Numbered from the stretch's first letter, positions 15,782 through 23,929 are shown. The stretch: 64,000 nucleotides of DNA from Microbacterium sp. Nx66 (GCF_904066215.1 NZ_LR880474.1:2852001-2916000); one strand, 5' to 3'. A program made the numbers and translations. The notes: generated by a model from the sequence alone, not told the origin.

Positions 15782-16592
15782 CCCCGCGGCACCGGTGGTG
15801 CTCGATGACATCGACGCCCGCCCCGGCAGCACCGCCTCGCTCCTGCGCACCCTGATCGGCCTGTATCTGCGCCCGCTCGGCGGCTGGATCTCGGCTGCCG
15901 ACCTCGTGGCGCTGGCCGGCGACCTCGGAATCCCGGCGGCTCCCGCCCGGACGGGCATCGCCCGTCTCAAGCAGAAGGGTCTGCTCCTCCCCGAGCGCCG
16001 CGACGCGATCGGCTACCGCCTCAGCCCTGCGGCGGTGCCGATGCTGGAGCGGGGCGACCGCCGGATCTTCCGGATGCGGGAGATGACCGACGACGATCCG
16101 TGGTGTCTCGTCTCGTTCTCGATCCCGGAGAGCGCACGCAGCGTGCGCCATCAGCTGCGGCGCCGACTGCACTGGATCGGCGCCGGCGTCGTCTCCCCCG
16201 CCCTGTGGATCTGCCCCGGACATCTCCGGGAGGAGGCGGAGCAGATCCTCGACGAGCTGGATGCCCGGCGCTGGGCGACCCTGTTCGACGCATCGGCCCC
16301 GGCCCCGGCAGGGACCCTGGCCGAGGCCGCCGCGGCGTGGTGGGACCTGGACGGGCTGCGCGCCGAGCACGAGGCCTTCCAGACATCGCTCGCGGCCCTG
16401 CCCGACGCGCCGTTCCCGGCCTACGTGCACCTCATCGACCGGTGGCGGGTGCTGCCCTACACGGATCCCGGGCTGCCCCCGGCGATGCTGCCGGCCGACT
16501 GGCCGGGCGGACGCAGCTTCGGGGCGTTCGCCCGGCTGTCGGCGGCGTGGGAGGCACCCGCCCTCGCCCACGTGCGCGCCGTGACGGCCTAG
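15771..16592 (+). CDS. PaaX family transcriptional regulator
   Basis: This 273-residue protein has the PaaX layout: an N-terminal winged helix (about 22-85, GGWISAADLVALAGDLGIP and ARTGIARLKQKGLL), a central ferredoxin-like domain with WCLVSFSIPES, RRRLHWIGAG and SPALWICPG, and a C-terminal helical domain. PaaX proteins repress aromatic catabolism, with a CoA thioester as inducer in the phenylacetate system. Translational overlap with kynU (11 bp) indicates that it controls the kyn operon, an unusual assignment for the family; ligands such as kynurenine or anthraniloyl-CoA are only a guess. Confidence 0.85.
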   Translation: MSPDPAAPVVLDDIDARPGSTASLLRTLIGLYLRPLGGWISAADLVALAGDLGIPAAPARTGIARLKQKGLLLPERRDAIGYRLSPAAVPMLERGDRRIFRMREMTDDDPWCLVSFSIPESARSVRHQLRRRLHWIGAGVVSPALWICPGHLREEAEQILDELDARRWATLFDASAPAPAGTLAEAAAAWWDLDGLRAEHEAFQTSLAALPDAPFPAYVHLIDRWRVLPYTDPGLPPAMLPADWPGGRSFGAFARLSAAWEAPALAHVRAVTA

Positions 16593-17083
16593 AGGGTCAG
16601 ACCGGCGACCTCGCGGACGAACCCGGTCACGTGCTCCTGCAGCCGCAGGATCCGCATCTCGCGCGCGAGCTCGCGGTCGTACCCCGGATAGGCCAGCGGC
16701 GGGAGCCTGCGCACCGCGACATTGCACCCGAACTCCGCACACGCCAGCACGCCGACGGTGTCGCCCTTGCGACCGGCGGCCCCGGCGCGGCGGGCGACGT
16801 ACAGCTGCACGTCGTTGCGGAGCGTCACGTCCTCGCACCAGGAGCACTGCGCGCGGGCGAGCACGCGCTGCTCGGCGCGCTGCAGCACGACGCCGACCGG
16901 CTCGTCGTCGATCCACGTGACGACGTAGGAGCGACGAGGCAGCTTCGGGTCGACCCAGCCGAGGTAGTCGAGCCGGTCGAAGTCCGTCTCGGCGAAGCCG
17001 GGCGGCAGGGTGATGTCGGAGATCTCCTTGCGAGAGGCGTTGCGGAAGGAGGCGCGCAGAGCGCGCTCGTCGATGGGACGCAT
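16589..17083 (-). CDS. FBP-type treble-clef zinc-finger protein (EF-G-binding family)
   Basis: This 164-residue protein matches the FBP C-terminal zinc-finger family, related to the EF-G-binding FusB proteins. Two cysteine pairs are seen, CSWC and CAEFGC, about 29 residues apart, with the typical ALRASFRNASRKE start and the VGVLACAEFGCNV segment. Related FusB proteins free EF-G from ribosomes stalled by fusidic acid; an influence on translation is therefore possible but not proven for this group. It converges on the PaaX gene with a 4-bp overlap of the ends. Confidence 0.82.
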   Translation of the reverse strand: MRPIDERALRASFRNASRKEISDITLPPGFAETDFDRLDYLGWVDPKLPRRSYVVTWIDDEPVGVVLQRAEQRVLARAQCSWCEDVTLRNDVQLYVARRAGAAGRKGDTVGVLACAEFGCNVAVRRLPPLAYPGYDRELAREMRILRLQEHVTGFVREVAGLTL

Positions 17084-17374
17084 AGGGGAAGAGCTTTCGG
17101 TGTGATCGCCGGAACGGCGAGACGGATCGGAGGATCACCCGGACGGTGCCGGGGTACGACGCAGCACCGGGGACGGGATTCCGCCTCCGGCCGGTCCTCA
17201 GCCTCTGCCTGCGGCGCTGAACGCGCCTGCAGCTCCGCTCCGCGCCCCGAGGGCGCTCATCGACGACAGCACCCGGCGAGCCTACACCCGTTTGTTTCGT
17301 CGCGTGTCGGGGGCGCTGCGGGATCCCGACCCGGTCGACGTACTCTGGCCGGACGCCGATCCGAAGGAGTCCCC

Positions 17375-17722
17375 GTGTCCACGCCGCTGCACCGCCGTCC
17401 GCCCCTCGAGGTGCGTGAGCGTGCGACGTGCATGTGCGGGAACGGCGGCCGCTGCTCGTCGTCGGCCCCCGGCCATGCCCTGCATCTGATCCAGGAGCGC
17501 CTCGCGGCGGCGACTCCGGCAGGATGGTCGGACGCGTTCGTGACCGCGGCGGATCCGGTCGCCGGAGACCTCGTCGTCCGCACGCTCGACGGCACCACGC
17601 ACACGCTGTGGAACGGCTCCGGCGCCGCGCTGGAGGCCACGATCGGCAGCCCGGTCGCCCTCCACCTCGACTACGCCGTCCTCGCCGTCGGGCGCACCCG
17701 CTTCAACGTCGCCGTCGTGTGA
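17375..17722 (+). CDS. Small hypothetical protein with a CxCx5C motif
   Basis: The gene encodes 115 residues from a GTG with AAGGAG five bases upstream. Residues 19-27 read CMCGNGGRC, a compact cysteine motif that might bind a metal; the rest is a small mixed alpha/beta region without signal peptide or membrane helix. I do not recognise the family. It converges on the copper storage protein gene with 20 bp between the stops, which makes a link to metal handling imaginable but untested. Confidence 0.65.
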   Translation: MSTPLHRRPPLEVRERATCMCGNGGRCSSSAPGHALHLIQERLAAATPAGWSDAFVTAADPVAGDLVVRTLDGTTHTLWNGSGAALEATIGSPVALHLDYAVLAVGRTRFNVAVV

Positions 17723-17742
17723 CGATGCCCTGACCCCTCGGG

Positions 17743-18144
17743 TCAGGCGCTCGCCATCATCATGTCGCGGACCGCCATGCAGGCGTTCATGCAGGCCTGA
17801 CACGCCTGAGCGCAGAGCCGGCAGACGTCGCTGTGATCGGCGTGCTGCATGCACTCGTCCATGCACATCTGGCACATCGCGATGCAGGCGTCCAGCATCG
17901 CCATCATCGTGGCCGGCGTCATCCCCTGCATGCGGAGCATCGACCGCATCATCGTGTGACACATGTCCGCGCAGTTCATGCAGGCCGGAGCGCAGTCCAT
18001 CTCCTGGGTCGCGCACACGGTGCAGGCCTGCTCGCAGGCGGCGCAGGCATCCATGCAGGCCTGCAGCACCGACATGTCCATCATCGCCATGTCCGGCATC
18101 GACTCCATGTTCTTGGACATGGCACCCATCATCATCGCGTCCAT
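17743..18144 (-). CDS. Cytosolic four-helix-bundle copper storage protein (Csp-like)
   Basis: This 133-residue protein contains 18 cysteines, mostly in CxxxC and CxxC helical spacings, and a methionine-rich N-terminus (MDAMMMGAMSKNMESM). This is the pattern of Csp1/Csp3 proteins (formerly DUF326), whose four-helix bundles hold many Cu(I) ions in the core. It has no Tat signal, so it corresponds to the cytosolic Csp3 type. The ATG at 18144 has AAGGGAG upstream. A perfect 14-bp palindrome (18187-18200) lies 43 bp before the start. No copper ATPase or CsoR is adjacent. Confidence 0.92.
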   Translation of the reverse strand: MDAMMMGAMSKNMESMPDMAMMDMSVLQACMDACAACEQACTVCATQEMDCAPACMNCADMCHTMMRSMLRMQGMTPATMMAMLDACIAMCQMCMDECMQHADHSDVCRLCAQACQACMNACMAVRDMMMASA

Positions 18145-18186
18145 CGCACACCGCTCCCTTCGTCGAGGACGACGGGCAGGACACCC

Positions 18187-18200
18187 GCCTGGCGCCAGGC
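18187..18200. promoter_or_regulatory. Perfect palindrome upstream of the copper storage gene
   Basis: GCCTGGCGCCAGGC is a perfect 14-bp dyad 43 bp before the copper storage start codon, in the only region that can hold its promoter. It could be an operator for a metal sensor. No known copper-box consensus fits well enough to name the regulator. Confidence 0.4.
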
Positions 18201-18335
18201 TAACCCCTGCGCGGACGGGAGTCGATGGTCGCGGGACGCTGACACGCCGCTGCGCGAATGTCAATCCCGTGGACGGTGCGGAGGGCTGGTGGGAGGCTCG
18301 AAGAGCAATCGATCCGTCAAGGAGAGGAGCCTCTT

Positions 18336-18542
18336 ATGAGTGGCGCAGATGACATGAAGAACTCCGCCGAGAAGCTGGGTGGCAAGGCCAAGGAAGGCTT
18401 CGGCAAGCTGACCGACAACGAGAAGCTCGAGGCCGAAGGCCAGGCGGATCAGGTGAAGGCCGACGCGAAGCAGGCCGGCGAGAACGTCAAGGACGCCGCG
18501 GGCAAGGCCGGGGACAGCGTCAAGGACGCGTTCAACCGCTGA
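18336..18542 (+). CDS. CsbD family stress protein
   Basis: This 68-residue, highly charged, probably helical protein has the CsbD pattern: NSAEKLGGKAKEGFGKLTDNEKLEAEG followed by KA/KQAGENVKDAAGKAGDSVKDAF repeats (read in part). CsbD members are induced by general stress in Bacillus and other bacteria; their biochemical function is unknown. The ATG has AAGGAGAGG upstream. A strong bidirectional terminator follows 25 bp after the stop. Neighbouring small genes look like other stress-type proteins. Confidence 0.92.
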   Translation: MSGADDMKNSAEKLGGKAKEGFGKLTDNEKLEAEGQADQVKADAKQAGENVKDAAGKAGDSVKDAFNR

Positions 18543-18567
18543 TCCCCCACCCGCTGAACCCATGAAG

Positions 18568-18600
18568 AGGGGGAGGCTCGCCGATGGCGAGCCTCCCCCT
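18568..18600. terminator. Bidirectional terminator hairpin
   Basis: A perfect 15-bp stem (AGGGGGAGGCTCGCC paired with GGCGAGCCTCCCCCT) with a 3-base loop GAT sits between the convergent CsbD gene and the small membrane protein gene. No long T tract follows, as is common in actinobacteria. Confidence 0.9.
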
Positions 18601-18611
18601 CCGCACTCGGG

Positions 18612-18776
18612 TCAGACCTTGCGGCTGCCGGTGATCGCTCGGATCAGCCAGGCGATCACGGCGATGGCCAGGAGCACCAGACCGACCCACAGCAGGAACT
18701 GGAGCGACTGCACCAGTCCTCCGGTGATCGCGAGGATCACGGCGATGACGATGACGATGATCAGGAGGATGTTCAT
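18612..18776 (-). CDS. Small two-helix membrane protein
   Basis: The frame encodes 54 residues: an N-terminal hydrophobic helix (MNILLIIVIVIAVILAIT), a short polar link (GGLVQSLQ), a second helix (FLLWVGLVLLAIAVIAWLI) and a basic tail RAITGSRKV. AGAAGGGA precedes the ATG at good spacing and the terminator lies 12 bp after the stop. This resembles the tiny hydrophobic proteins found beside CsbD and other stress genes in actinobacteria. No function can be assigned. Confidence 0.8.
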   Translation of the reverse strand: MNILLIIVIVIAVILAITGGLVQSLQFLLWVGLVLLAIAVIAWLIRAITGSRKV

Positions 18777-18897
18777 CGGTCTTTCCCTTCTCTGGGGGCG
18801 CGGGCGCCCGACTGCGGTGACACCACGCTAAACCCGAACCACACCCTCCCTGGAGGGGGTTGACTTCGACCCTCCCGATGCGCGAAGGAGCAGAGCA

Positions 18898-19164
18898 ATG
18901 CCAGGACGACGCAACAATTCCCTGAAGGATCCGGAACTGTACGAGGAACTCCGCGACGACGGCGCCTCGAAGGAGAAGGCCGCCCGTATCTCGAACGCCG
19001 CCGCACGCGACGGCCGCAGCTCGGTCGGCCGGCGCGGCGGGGAGCACGGGGACTACGAGGACTGGACCGTCCCCGAGCTGCGGAAGCGCGCGAAGGAACT
19101 GGGCCTCACGGGCTACAGCGGCAAGCGCAAGGCCGAGCTCATCTCCGAACTGCGAAACCACTGA
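18898..19164 (+). CDS. Rho-N/SAP-like small DNA- or RNA-binding protein
   Basis: This 88-residue protein has a polar N-terminal part (NNSLKDPELYEELRDDGASKEKAARISNAAA) and a C-terminal Rho-termination-factor-N/SAP-like helix-extended-helix (WTVPELRKRAKELGLTGYSGKRKAELISEL, read in part), a module that binds nucleic acids. Such proteins are frequent in high-GC actinobacteria as short single-domain proteins; their role is unknown. GAAGGAG precedes the ATG. The YbdK-like gene begins 5 bp after the stop, so both probably share a transcript. Confidence 0.88.
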   Translation: MPGRRNNSLKDPELYEELRDDGASKEKAARISNAAARDGRSSVGRRGGEHGDYEDWTVPELRKRAKELGLTGYSGKRKAELISELRNH

Positions 19165-19169
19165 CCCGG

Positions 19170-20246
19170 ATGACGCGCTTCGGGATCGAGGAGGAGTTCC
19201 TCCTGCTCGATGAGGATTCGCTCGTCCCCGTCGCCCTCAGCGGTGACATCCTGGAGCGCATCGGCGGCGAGGTCGCCGCCGGACGCGTGACCACCGAGTA
19301 CCTGGCCTCGCAGCTCGAGGCCCTCACCGATCCGGTGCGGACCGGAGCCGAGGCCCTGCAGCAACTGACGACGCTGCGGGCTGCCATCGGCGCGGAGGCC
19401 CGCGCGCGGCGCGCGATCGCGGCACCGACCGGCTCGCCGTTCACCACTCTCCGCTCTCCCCGGCTCTCGCCGTCGGCGCACTACGACGACGTCGCGCGCC
19501 GCCTGGCGCACCTCACCCGCGAGCACGAGGTGAACGGGCTGCACGTGCACGTCGAGGTCCCGGACGAGGAGGAGCGGGTCCGTGCGCTGAATCGACTCCG
19601 CGCGTGGCTGCCCCTGCTGCTCGCCCTCAGCACGAACAGTCCGTTCGGCAACGGCATCGACACCGGCTTCGCGAGCTGGCGGAGCATGCTCATCCGCCGG
19701 CTCCCCTCGTCGTGGTGCCCGCCCCGGTTCGCCGATGTCGACGACTACCGCACGCGCGTGGACCAGCTCCTCGATCTCGGGACCATCGGGGAGGCGACCT
19801 CCCTCTCCTGGGCGGTGCGCCTGTCCGAGCGCTACCCGACGGTCGAGGCGCGCGTCGCGGACACGCAGCTGACCGCGGAGGACGCCGTTCTCTCCGCGCT
19901 GCTGACCCGCGGCATCGCCCTGTCGTCCGCGCAGCGGATCGTCGCCGACGAGACGGAGACGATCGACGCGTCGATCTGGATGGCGTCGAGAGCGGGGATG
20001 ACGGCCCGCATCCTGGATCCGCTCACGGGCGAGGTCGCCCCGGCCTGGACCGTGGCCGAGCACCTGCTCGACGACATCGGCCCGGTGCTGGACGAGCAGG
20101 GCGATGCGGACACCGTGCGAGCGGGACTCGCCCGGATGCGGGCGGACGGCACCGGCGCGGCGCGGCAGCGCGCGGCGCACGGACGGGACGGCCTCCCCGC
20201 ACTCCGACGGCTGCTGGCGGAAGGTACCGGGACATCGGCTGACTGA
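19170..20246 (+). CDS. YbdK-type carboxylate-amine ligase (GCS2 family)
   Basis: This 358-residue protein belongs to the glutamate-cysteine ligase GCS2 family: the N-terminal FGIEEEFLLLD, TTEYLASQLE, HVHVEVPDEE metal/ATP region, STNSPFGNGIDTG and the late basic residues of the active site. YbdK has weak gamma-glutamylcysteine synthetase activity; because actinobacteria use mycothiol instead of glutathione, the true acceptor amine is uncertain. It follows the Rho-N gene by 5 bp. Some family members attach amines to carboxylates in pathways not yet known. Confidence 0.88.
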   Translation: MTRFGIEEEFLLLDEDSLVPVALSGDILERIGGEVAAGRVTTEYLASQLEALTDPVRTGAEALQQLTTLRAAIGAEARARRAIAAPTGSPFTTLRSPRLSPSAHYDDVARRLAHLTREHEVNGLHVHVEVPDEEERVRALNRLRAWLPLLLALSTNSPFGNGIDTGFASWRSMLIRRLPSSWCPPRFADVDDYRTRVDQLLDLGTIGEATSLSWAVRLSERYPTVEARVADTQLTAEDAVLSALLTRGIALSSAQRIVADETETIDASIWMASRAGMTARILDPLTGEVAPAWTVAEHLLDDIGPVLDEQGDADTVRAGLARMRADGTGAARQRAAHGRDGLPALRRLLAEGTGTSAD

Positions 20247-20285
20247 CCGGCCCCTCGCGTCCGACCCCGGGAGTAGGGTCGGCCT

Positions 20286-21692
20286 GTGTCATCCTTCGCC
20301 CCGCTCCAGCGGCTCGTCATCGCGATCGCCGTGCTGGCCTCGTTCGTCACGTTCCTCGACGGAACGGTGGTGAACGTCGCGCTTCCCGCCATCAGTGAAG
20401 AGCTGGGCGGCGGGATCACCACGCAGCAGTGGGTGGTCGACGCGTACCTCATCACCCTCAGCGCGCTGATCCTGCTCGCCGGGTCCCTGTCCGACGCCTA
20501 CGGCCGGGTCCTGGTGATGCGGATCGGGCTCATCGCCTTCGGCATCGCGTCGGTCGCGGTCGCCGCAGCGATCGATCCGCTCATGCTCATCGTGGCCCGC
20601 GGAGCGCAGGGAGCGGCCGGCGCCCTCCTCGTCCCGAGCTCCCTCGCCCTCATCACCGCGACCATGCGCGGCGACCTGCAGGCGAGGGCCATCGGCGTCT
20701 GGACCGCCTTCACCACGGCGGCCCAACTGATCGGCCCCCTCCTCGGCGGGCTCTTCGTCGACTTCCTCTCCTGGCGCTTCGTGTTCCTCATCAACGTCCT
20801 CCCCATCGGAGTGACGCTGCTGCTGCTCGCCCGCCTGCACCTGCCGGAGCACCCTCGGGGCGTCCGGGTGGACTGGTGGAGCGGAGCACTGTGCGCGCTG
20901 GGCCTGGGCGCCATCGTGTTCGCCCTCATCGAGCAGCCGAACCTCGGGTGGGCCTCCCCCGCGATCTGGATCCCCGCCGTGGTCGGGGCCGCGCTCTTCG
21001 CCGTCTTCCTGTGGCGGCAGGGCCGCTCGGCCACGCCGCTCATGCCGCTCTGGCTGTTCCGGGTGCGCGACTTCGGGTGGGGCAACCTCGCCACGCTCTT
21101 CGTCTACGCCGCGCTCTCGCTCAACGGCTTCGTCGTCGGCGTCTACCTCCAGCAGGGGGCGGGACTCAGCGCGACGGCGGCGGGACTCGCGAGCCTGCCG
21201 ATGACGATCCTGATGATCCTGCTGAGCTCCCGCGCCGGCGGGTGGGCGGGGCGCTGGGGCCCGCGCATCTTCATGACAGTCGGGCCGCTGATCATGGCCG
21301 TCGGAGCGCTGATGCTGCTGACCGTGAACACCGCCTTCGACTACTGGGCGCAGGTGCTCCCGGCCATGATCGTGATGGGGCTGGGCCTGTCGCTCACCGT
21401 CGCCCCACTGACGGCCGCGATCCTCGGGGCCATCGACGAGAACCACTCCGGCATCGCCTCCGCCGTGAACAACGCCGTCTCCCGCGTCGCGGGGCTGCTG
21501 GTCGTCGCGATGCTGTCGACCATCGTCGGCGGCTCCCTCGACCTCGACGGGTTCCACAACGCCGCCTGGGTCACCGCGGCGCTCCTCGTGCTCGGCGGCG
21601 TCGTGTCGTGGATCGGCATCCGCCGGAACCCCTCGGAGGCGGCGGCGCCGCCGGTCGACGCCCCCGCGCAGCCGACGCCTCAGCCGCGATGA
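20286..21692 (+). CDS. DHA2-type MFS multidrug exporter (EmrB/QacA)
   Basis: This 468-residue membrane protein has 14 predicted helices. The DHA2 marks are LDGTVVNVALPAI in helix 1, the helix 2-3 loop motif GSLSDAYGRVLVMRIG, and motif C (GPLLGGLFVD). It should export hydrophobic or cationic compounds by proton antiport. The GTG start follows a short GGGAG. Its stop overlaps the ATG of a GH114-type lipoprotein gene (ATGA), an unusual partner for an exporter. No dedicated regulator is adjacent. Confidence 0.92.
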   Translation: MSSFAPLQRLVIAIAVLASFVTFLDGTVVNVALPAISEELGGGITTQQWVVDAYLITLSALILLAGSLSDAYGRVLVMRIGLIAFGIASVAVAAAIDPLMLIVARGAQGAAGALLVPSSLALITATMRGDLQARAIGVWTAFTTAAQLIGPLLGGLFVDFLSWRFVFLINVLPIGVTLLLLARLHLPEHPRGVRVDWWSGALCALGLGAIVFALIEQPNLGWASPAIWIPAVVGAALFAVFLWRQGRSATPLMPLWLFRVRDFGWGNLATLFVYAALSLNGFVVGVYLQQGAGLSATAAGLASLPMTILMILLSSRAGGWAGRWGPRIFMTVGPLIMAVGALMLLTVNTAFDYWAQVLPAMIVMGLGLSLTVAPLTAAILGAIDENHSGIASAVNNAVSRVAGLLVVAMLSTIVGGSLDLDGFHNAAWVTAALLVLGGVVSWIGIRRNPSEAAAPPVDAPAQPTPQPR

Positions 21693-22558
21693 CCGCCCCG
21701 CGCTCTCGACGCGGTCGAAGAACGGCACGCGTGTCCCTGACGCTGGCGGCGTGCGCCGCGGTGGGGATCCTCGCTCTCGCCGGCTGCGCCGCCCCGACCG
21801 CCCTCCCTGCGGAGGGAACGGGGTCATCGGCCGGCGTCGTGCTTCCTCCGGCCGGAGCCCTTCCGGATTACCAGCTCGGCGGCGCGTACGATCCGGCCGA
21901 GGGCGTGGGCATCGTCGGGCGAGACCGCAGCGCGGAGCCGGTCGCGGGACTCTACTCCGTCTGCTACGTCAACGGATTCCAGACCCAGCCGGGCGAGCTC
22001 GCCGAGTGGCCCGACGACCTCCTCCTGCATGACGGTGACGATGTGGTCTTCGACCCGGACTGGCCCGACGAGGCCCTTCTGGATACCGGCAGCGCAGCGC
22101 AGCGGTCCCGCATCGCGGAGATCGTGATCCCCTGGATCGAGGGCTGCGCGGACTCCGGCTTCCAGGCGGTCGAGTTCGACAACCTCGACTCCTTCTCACG
22201 CTCGCTCGGCCTCCTGACTCTGGACCACAACCTCGCGCTCGCAGAGCTCCTCGTCGACGCGGCGCACGGCGTCGGGCTCGCCGCCGGACAGAAGAACGCT
22301 GCCGAGCATGCGGAGGCCCTGAAGGAGCGCGCAGGCTTCGACTTCGCCGTGACGGAGGAGTGCGCCGCGTACGCCGAGTGCGGCGCATACACCGCGGTCT
22401 ACGGGCCGCACGTGATCGACATCGAGTACACCGACCAGCTCCCGCGGTCGTTCGCGGAGCTGTGCGCCGACCCGGACGCCCCGGCATCCCTCGTGCTCCG
22501 CGATCGCGACCTCGTCACGCCGGACGACGAGGAGTACGTCTTCGCCGGGTGCCCCTGA
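21689..22558 (+). CDS. Secreted lipoprotein of the GH114 (endo-alpha-1,4-polygalactosaminidase) family
   Basis: This 289-residue protein has a long signal peptide with lipobox LAGC (about residue 32) and a TIM-barrel domain typical of glycoside hydrolase 114: the first strand YQLGGAYDP, YSVCYVNGFQTQP, then AVEFDNLDSF with the acidic catalytic residues, and FAVTEECAAYAEC. Family members cleave polygalactosamine exopolysaccharide. Coupled translation with the MFS pump suggests that both are made together, perhaps for export and trimming of a cell-surface amino sugar; that is inference. Confidence 0.87.
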   Translation: MTAPRSRRGRRTARVSLTLAACAAVGILALAGCAAPTALPAEGTGSSAGVVLPPAGALPDYQLGGAYDPAEGVGIVGRDRSAEPVAGLYSVCYVNGFQTQPGELAEWPDDLLLHDGDDVVFDPDWPDEALLDTGSAAQRSRIAEIVIPWIEGCADSGFQAVEFDNLDSFSRSLGLLTLDHNLALAELLVDAAHGVGLAAGQKNAAEHAEALKERAGFDFAVTEECAAYAECGAYTAVYGPHVIDIEYTDQLPRSFAELCADPDAPASLVLRDRDLVTPDDEEYVFAGCP

Positions 22559-22666
22559 CGATCGACGGAGGCGCTTGCCTGCCGAGCGCCTCGGCGTCAA
22601 GTCCCTGGTGGCCCCCGTTCGCGCGGACGAGGATATCGGTGATCGACTCGATGGGAGCCCCTCCTC

Positions 22667-23719
22667 ATGACCGTTTCCACCCTCGACCCCGATACCGCCG
22701 TCGCCTTCTCGCCGCGCGGTCCTCTGTCGGGCGCCGTCCTCGACGTCCTCACCGGTCGCGGCGAGGACGCCGCCGCCCTGCCCGACCTCGCCACCACAGC
22801 CGTCGCTGAGAGCAGCGATGTGGTCCGGGACGACGACATCCAGCTCGCCCTCTTCGTCCTCTATGCGTCCTCGTACGGCTCGCTGCCGCAGCTCGATGCG
22901 GCGCTGGAGTGGGAGGCCGGGGTGGTCACCGCGCGCCGGATCCTCGAGGACGCCTTCGAGGCCGCACTGCGCGAGACCGTGCCCGTGCCCGTGCCCGAGC
23001 TTCCGGAGCCGACAGTCGACGCCGTGGGGCGCGCCCTGTTCGCCCTCGCCGCTGCGGACACGGGCCCCAGCCTGTCGCGGCACATCGCCAGGAAGGCCAC
23101 CCGCGAGCAGGCCGAGGAGTCGCTGATCCTCCGTTCCGTGTACACGCTGCGGGAGGCCGATCCGCACTCCTGGGCGATCCCACGGCTGACCGGCCGCCCC
23201 AAGGCGGCGCTGGTGGAGATCCAGTCGGACGAGTACGGCGGCGGCCGACCGCAGCGGGTCCACGCGGAGCTCTACGCCCGCGCCCTTCGCGCCGCCGAAC
23301 TCGACGACACATACGGCGCCTACGTCGACGACGCCCCCGCGATCACGCTCGCCTCGCACAACATGATGAGCCTGTTCGGCCTCAACCGCCGCCTCGTGGG
23401 CGCAATCGTGGGTCACCTCGCCGCCTACGAGATGACCTCGTCGATCCCGTGCCGCTTCTACGCCGACGGCCTGCACCGGCTGGGGTTCGCCGACGATGTC
23501 GCCGCATACTTCGAGGAGCACGTGGAGGCCGACGCGGTGCACGAGCAGATCGCGGCCCGCGACCTCGCGGGCAGCCTCGCCGAGGACCGTCCGGAGCTGC
23601 TCGCAGACATCCTGTTCGGCGCGGCCGCGTGCCTCACGGTCGACGGCTGGGCTGGTGCGCACACCCTCGACGCGTGGACCGAGGGCCGCTCGGCGCTGCG
23701 GGAGAGGACGACGGCATGA
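22667..23719 (+). CDS. Heme-oxygenase-like diiron protein (iron-containing redox enzyme family)
   Basis: This 350-residue helical protein has the marks of the heme-oxygenase-like diiron oxidase/oxygenase group: an early glutamate region (LEWEAGVV), then EIQSDEYGGGRPQRVHAELYARAL with the E...D-E...H ligand spacing, and a late FADDVAAYFEEHVEADAVHE with further acidic and histidine ligands. Such enzymes perform N-oxygenation, C-C cleavage or desaturation in known cases. The stop overlaps the start of a CDGSH protein (ATGA). The substrate is unknown. Confidence 0.88.
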   Translation: MTVSTLDPDTAVAFSPRGPLSGAVLDVLTGRGEDAAALPDLATTAVAESSDVVRDDDIQLALFVLYASSYGSLPQLDAALEWEAGVVTARRILEDAFEAALRETVPVPVPELPEPTVDAVGRALFALAAADTGPSLSRHIARKATREQAEESLILRSVYTLREADPHSWAIPRLTGRPKAALVEIQSDEYGGGRPQRVHAELYARALRAAELDDTYGAYVDDAPAITLASHNMMSLFGLNRRLVGAIVGHLAAYEMTSSIPCRFYADGLHRLGFADDVAAYFEEHVEADAVHEQIAARDLAGSLAEDRPELLADILFGAAACLTVDGWAGAHTLDAWTEGRSALRERTTA

Positions 23720-23922
23720 CCGCCCGGGACGAGCCGGTCACCGTCACGGCGTACCCGGACGGCCCCCTCCTGGTGCGCGGAGAGATCGAGTTGCACGCGA
23801 GCGACGGCACGGTGATCGACCCGCGTCGACGCACGGTGGCCCTGTGCCGCTGCGGGCTCTCCGCGCTGAAGCCGTTCTGCGACGGCACACACAAGGCGGC
23901 CGGTTTCCGCACCGAGGACTGA
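23716..23922 (+). CDS. CDGSH iron-sulfur domain protein
   Basis: This 68-residue protein contains a single mitoNEET-like motif CRCGLSALKPFCDGTH, which binds a redox-active 2Fe-2S cluster with three cysteines and one histidine. It is translationally coupled to the diiron protein and is therefore a good candidate for its electron donor. The preceding strands (GPLLVRGEIELHASDG) are typical of the bacterial CDGSH family. Seven bp separate it from the convergent YggS gene. Confidence 0.94.
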   Translation: MTARDEPVTVTAYPDGPLLVRGEIELHASDGTVIDPRRRTVALCRCGLSALKPFCDGTHKAAGFRTED

Positions 23923-23929
23923 GCGGGCG

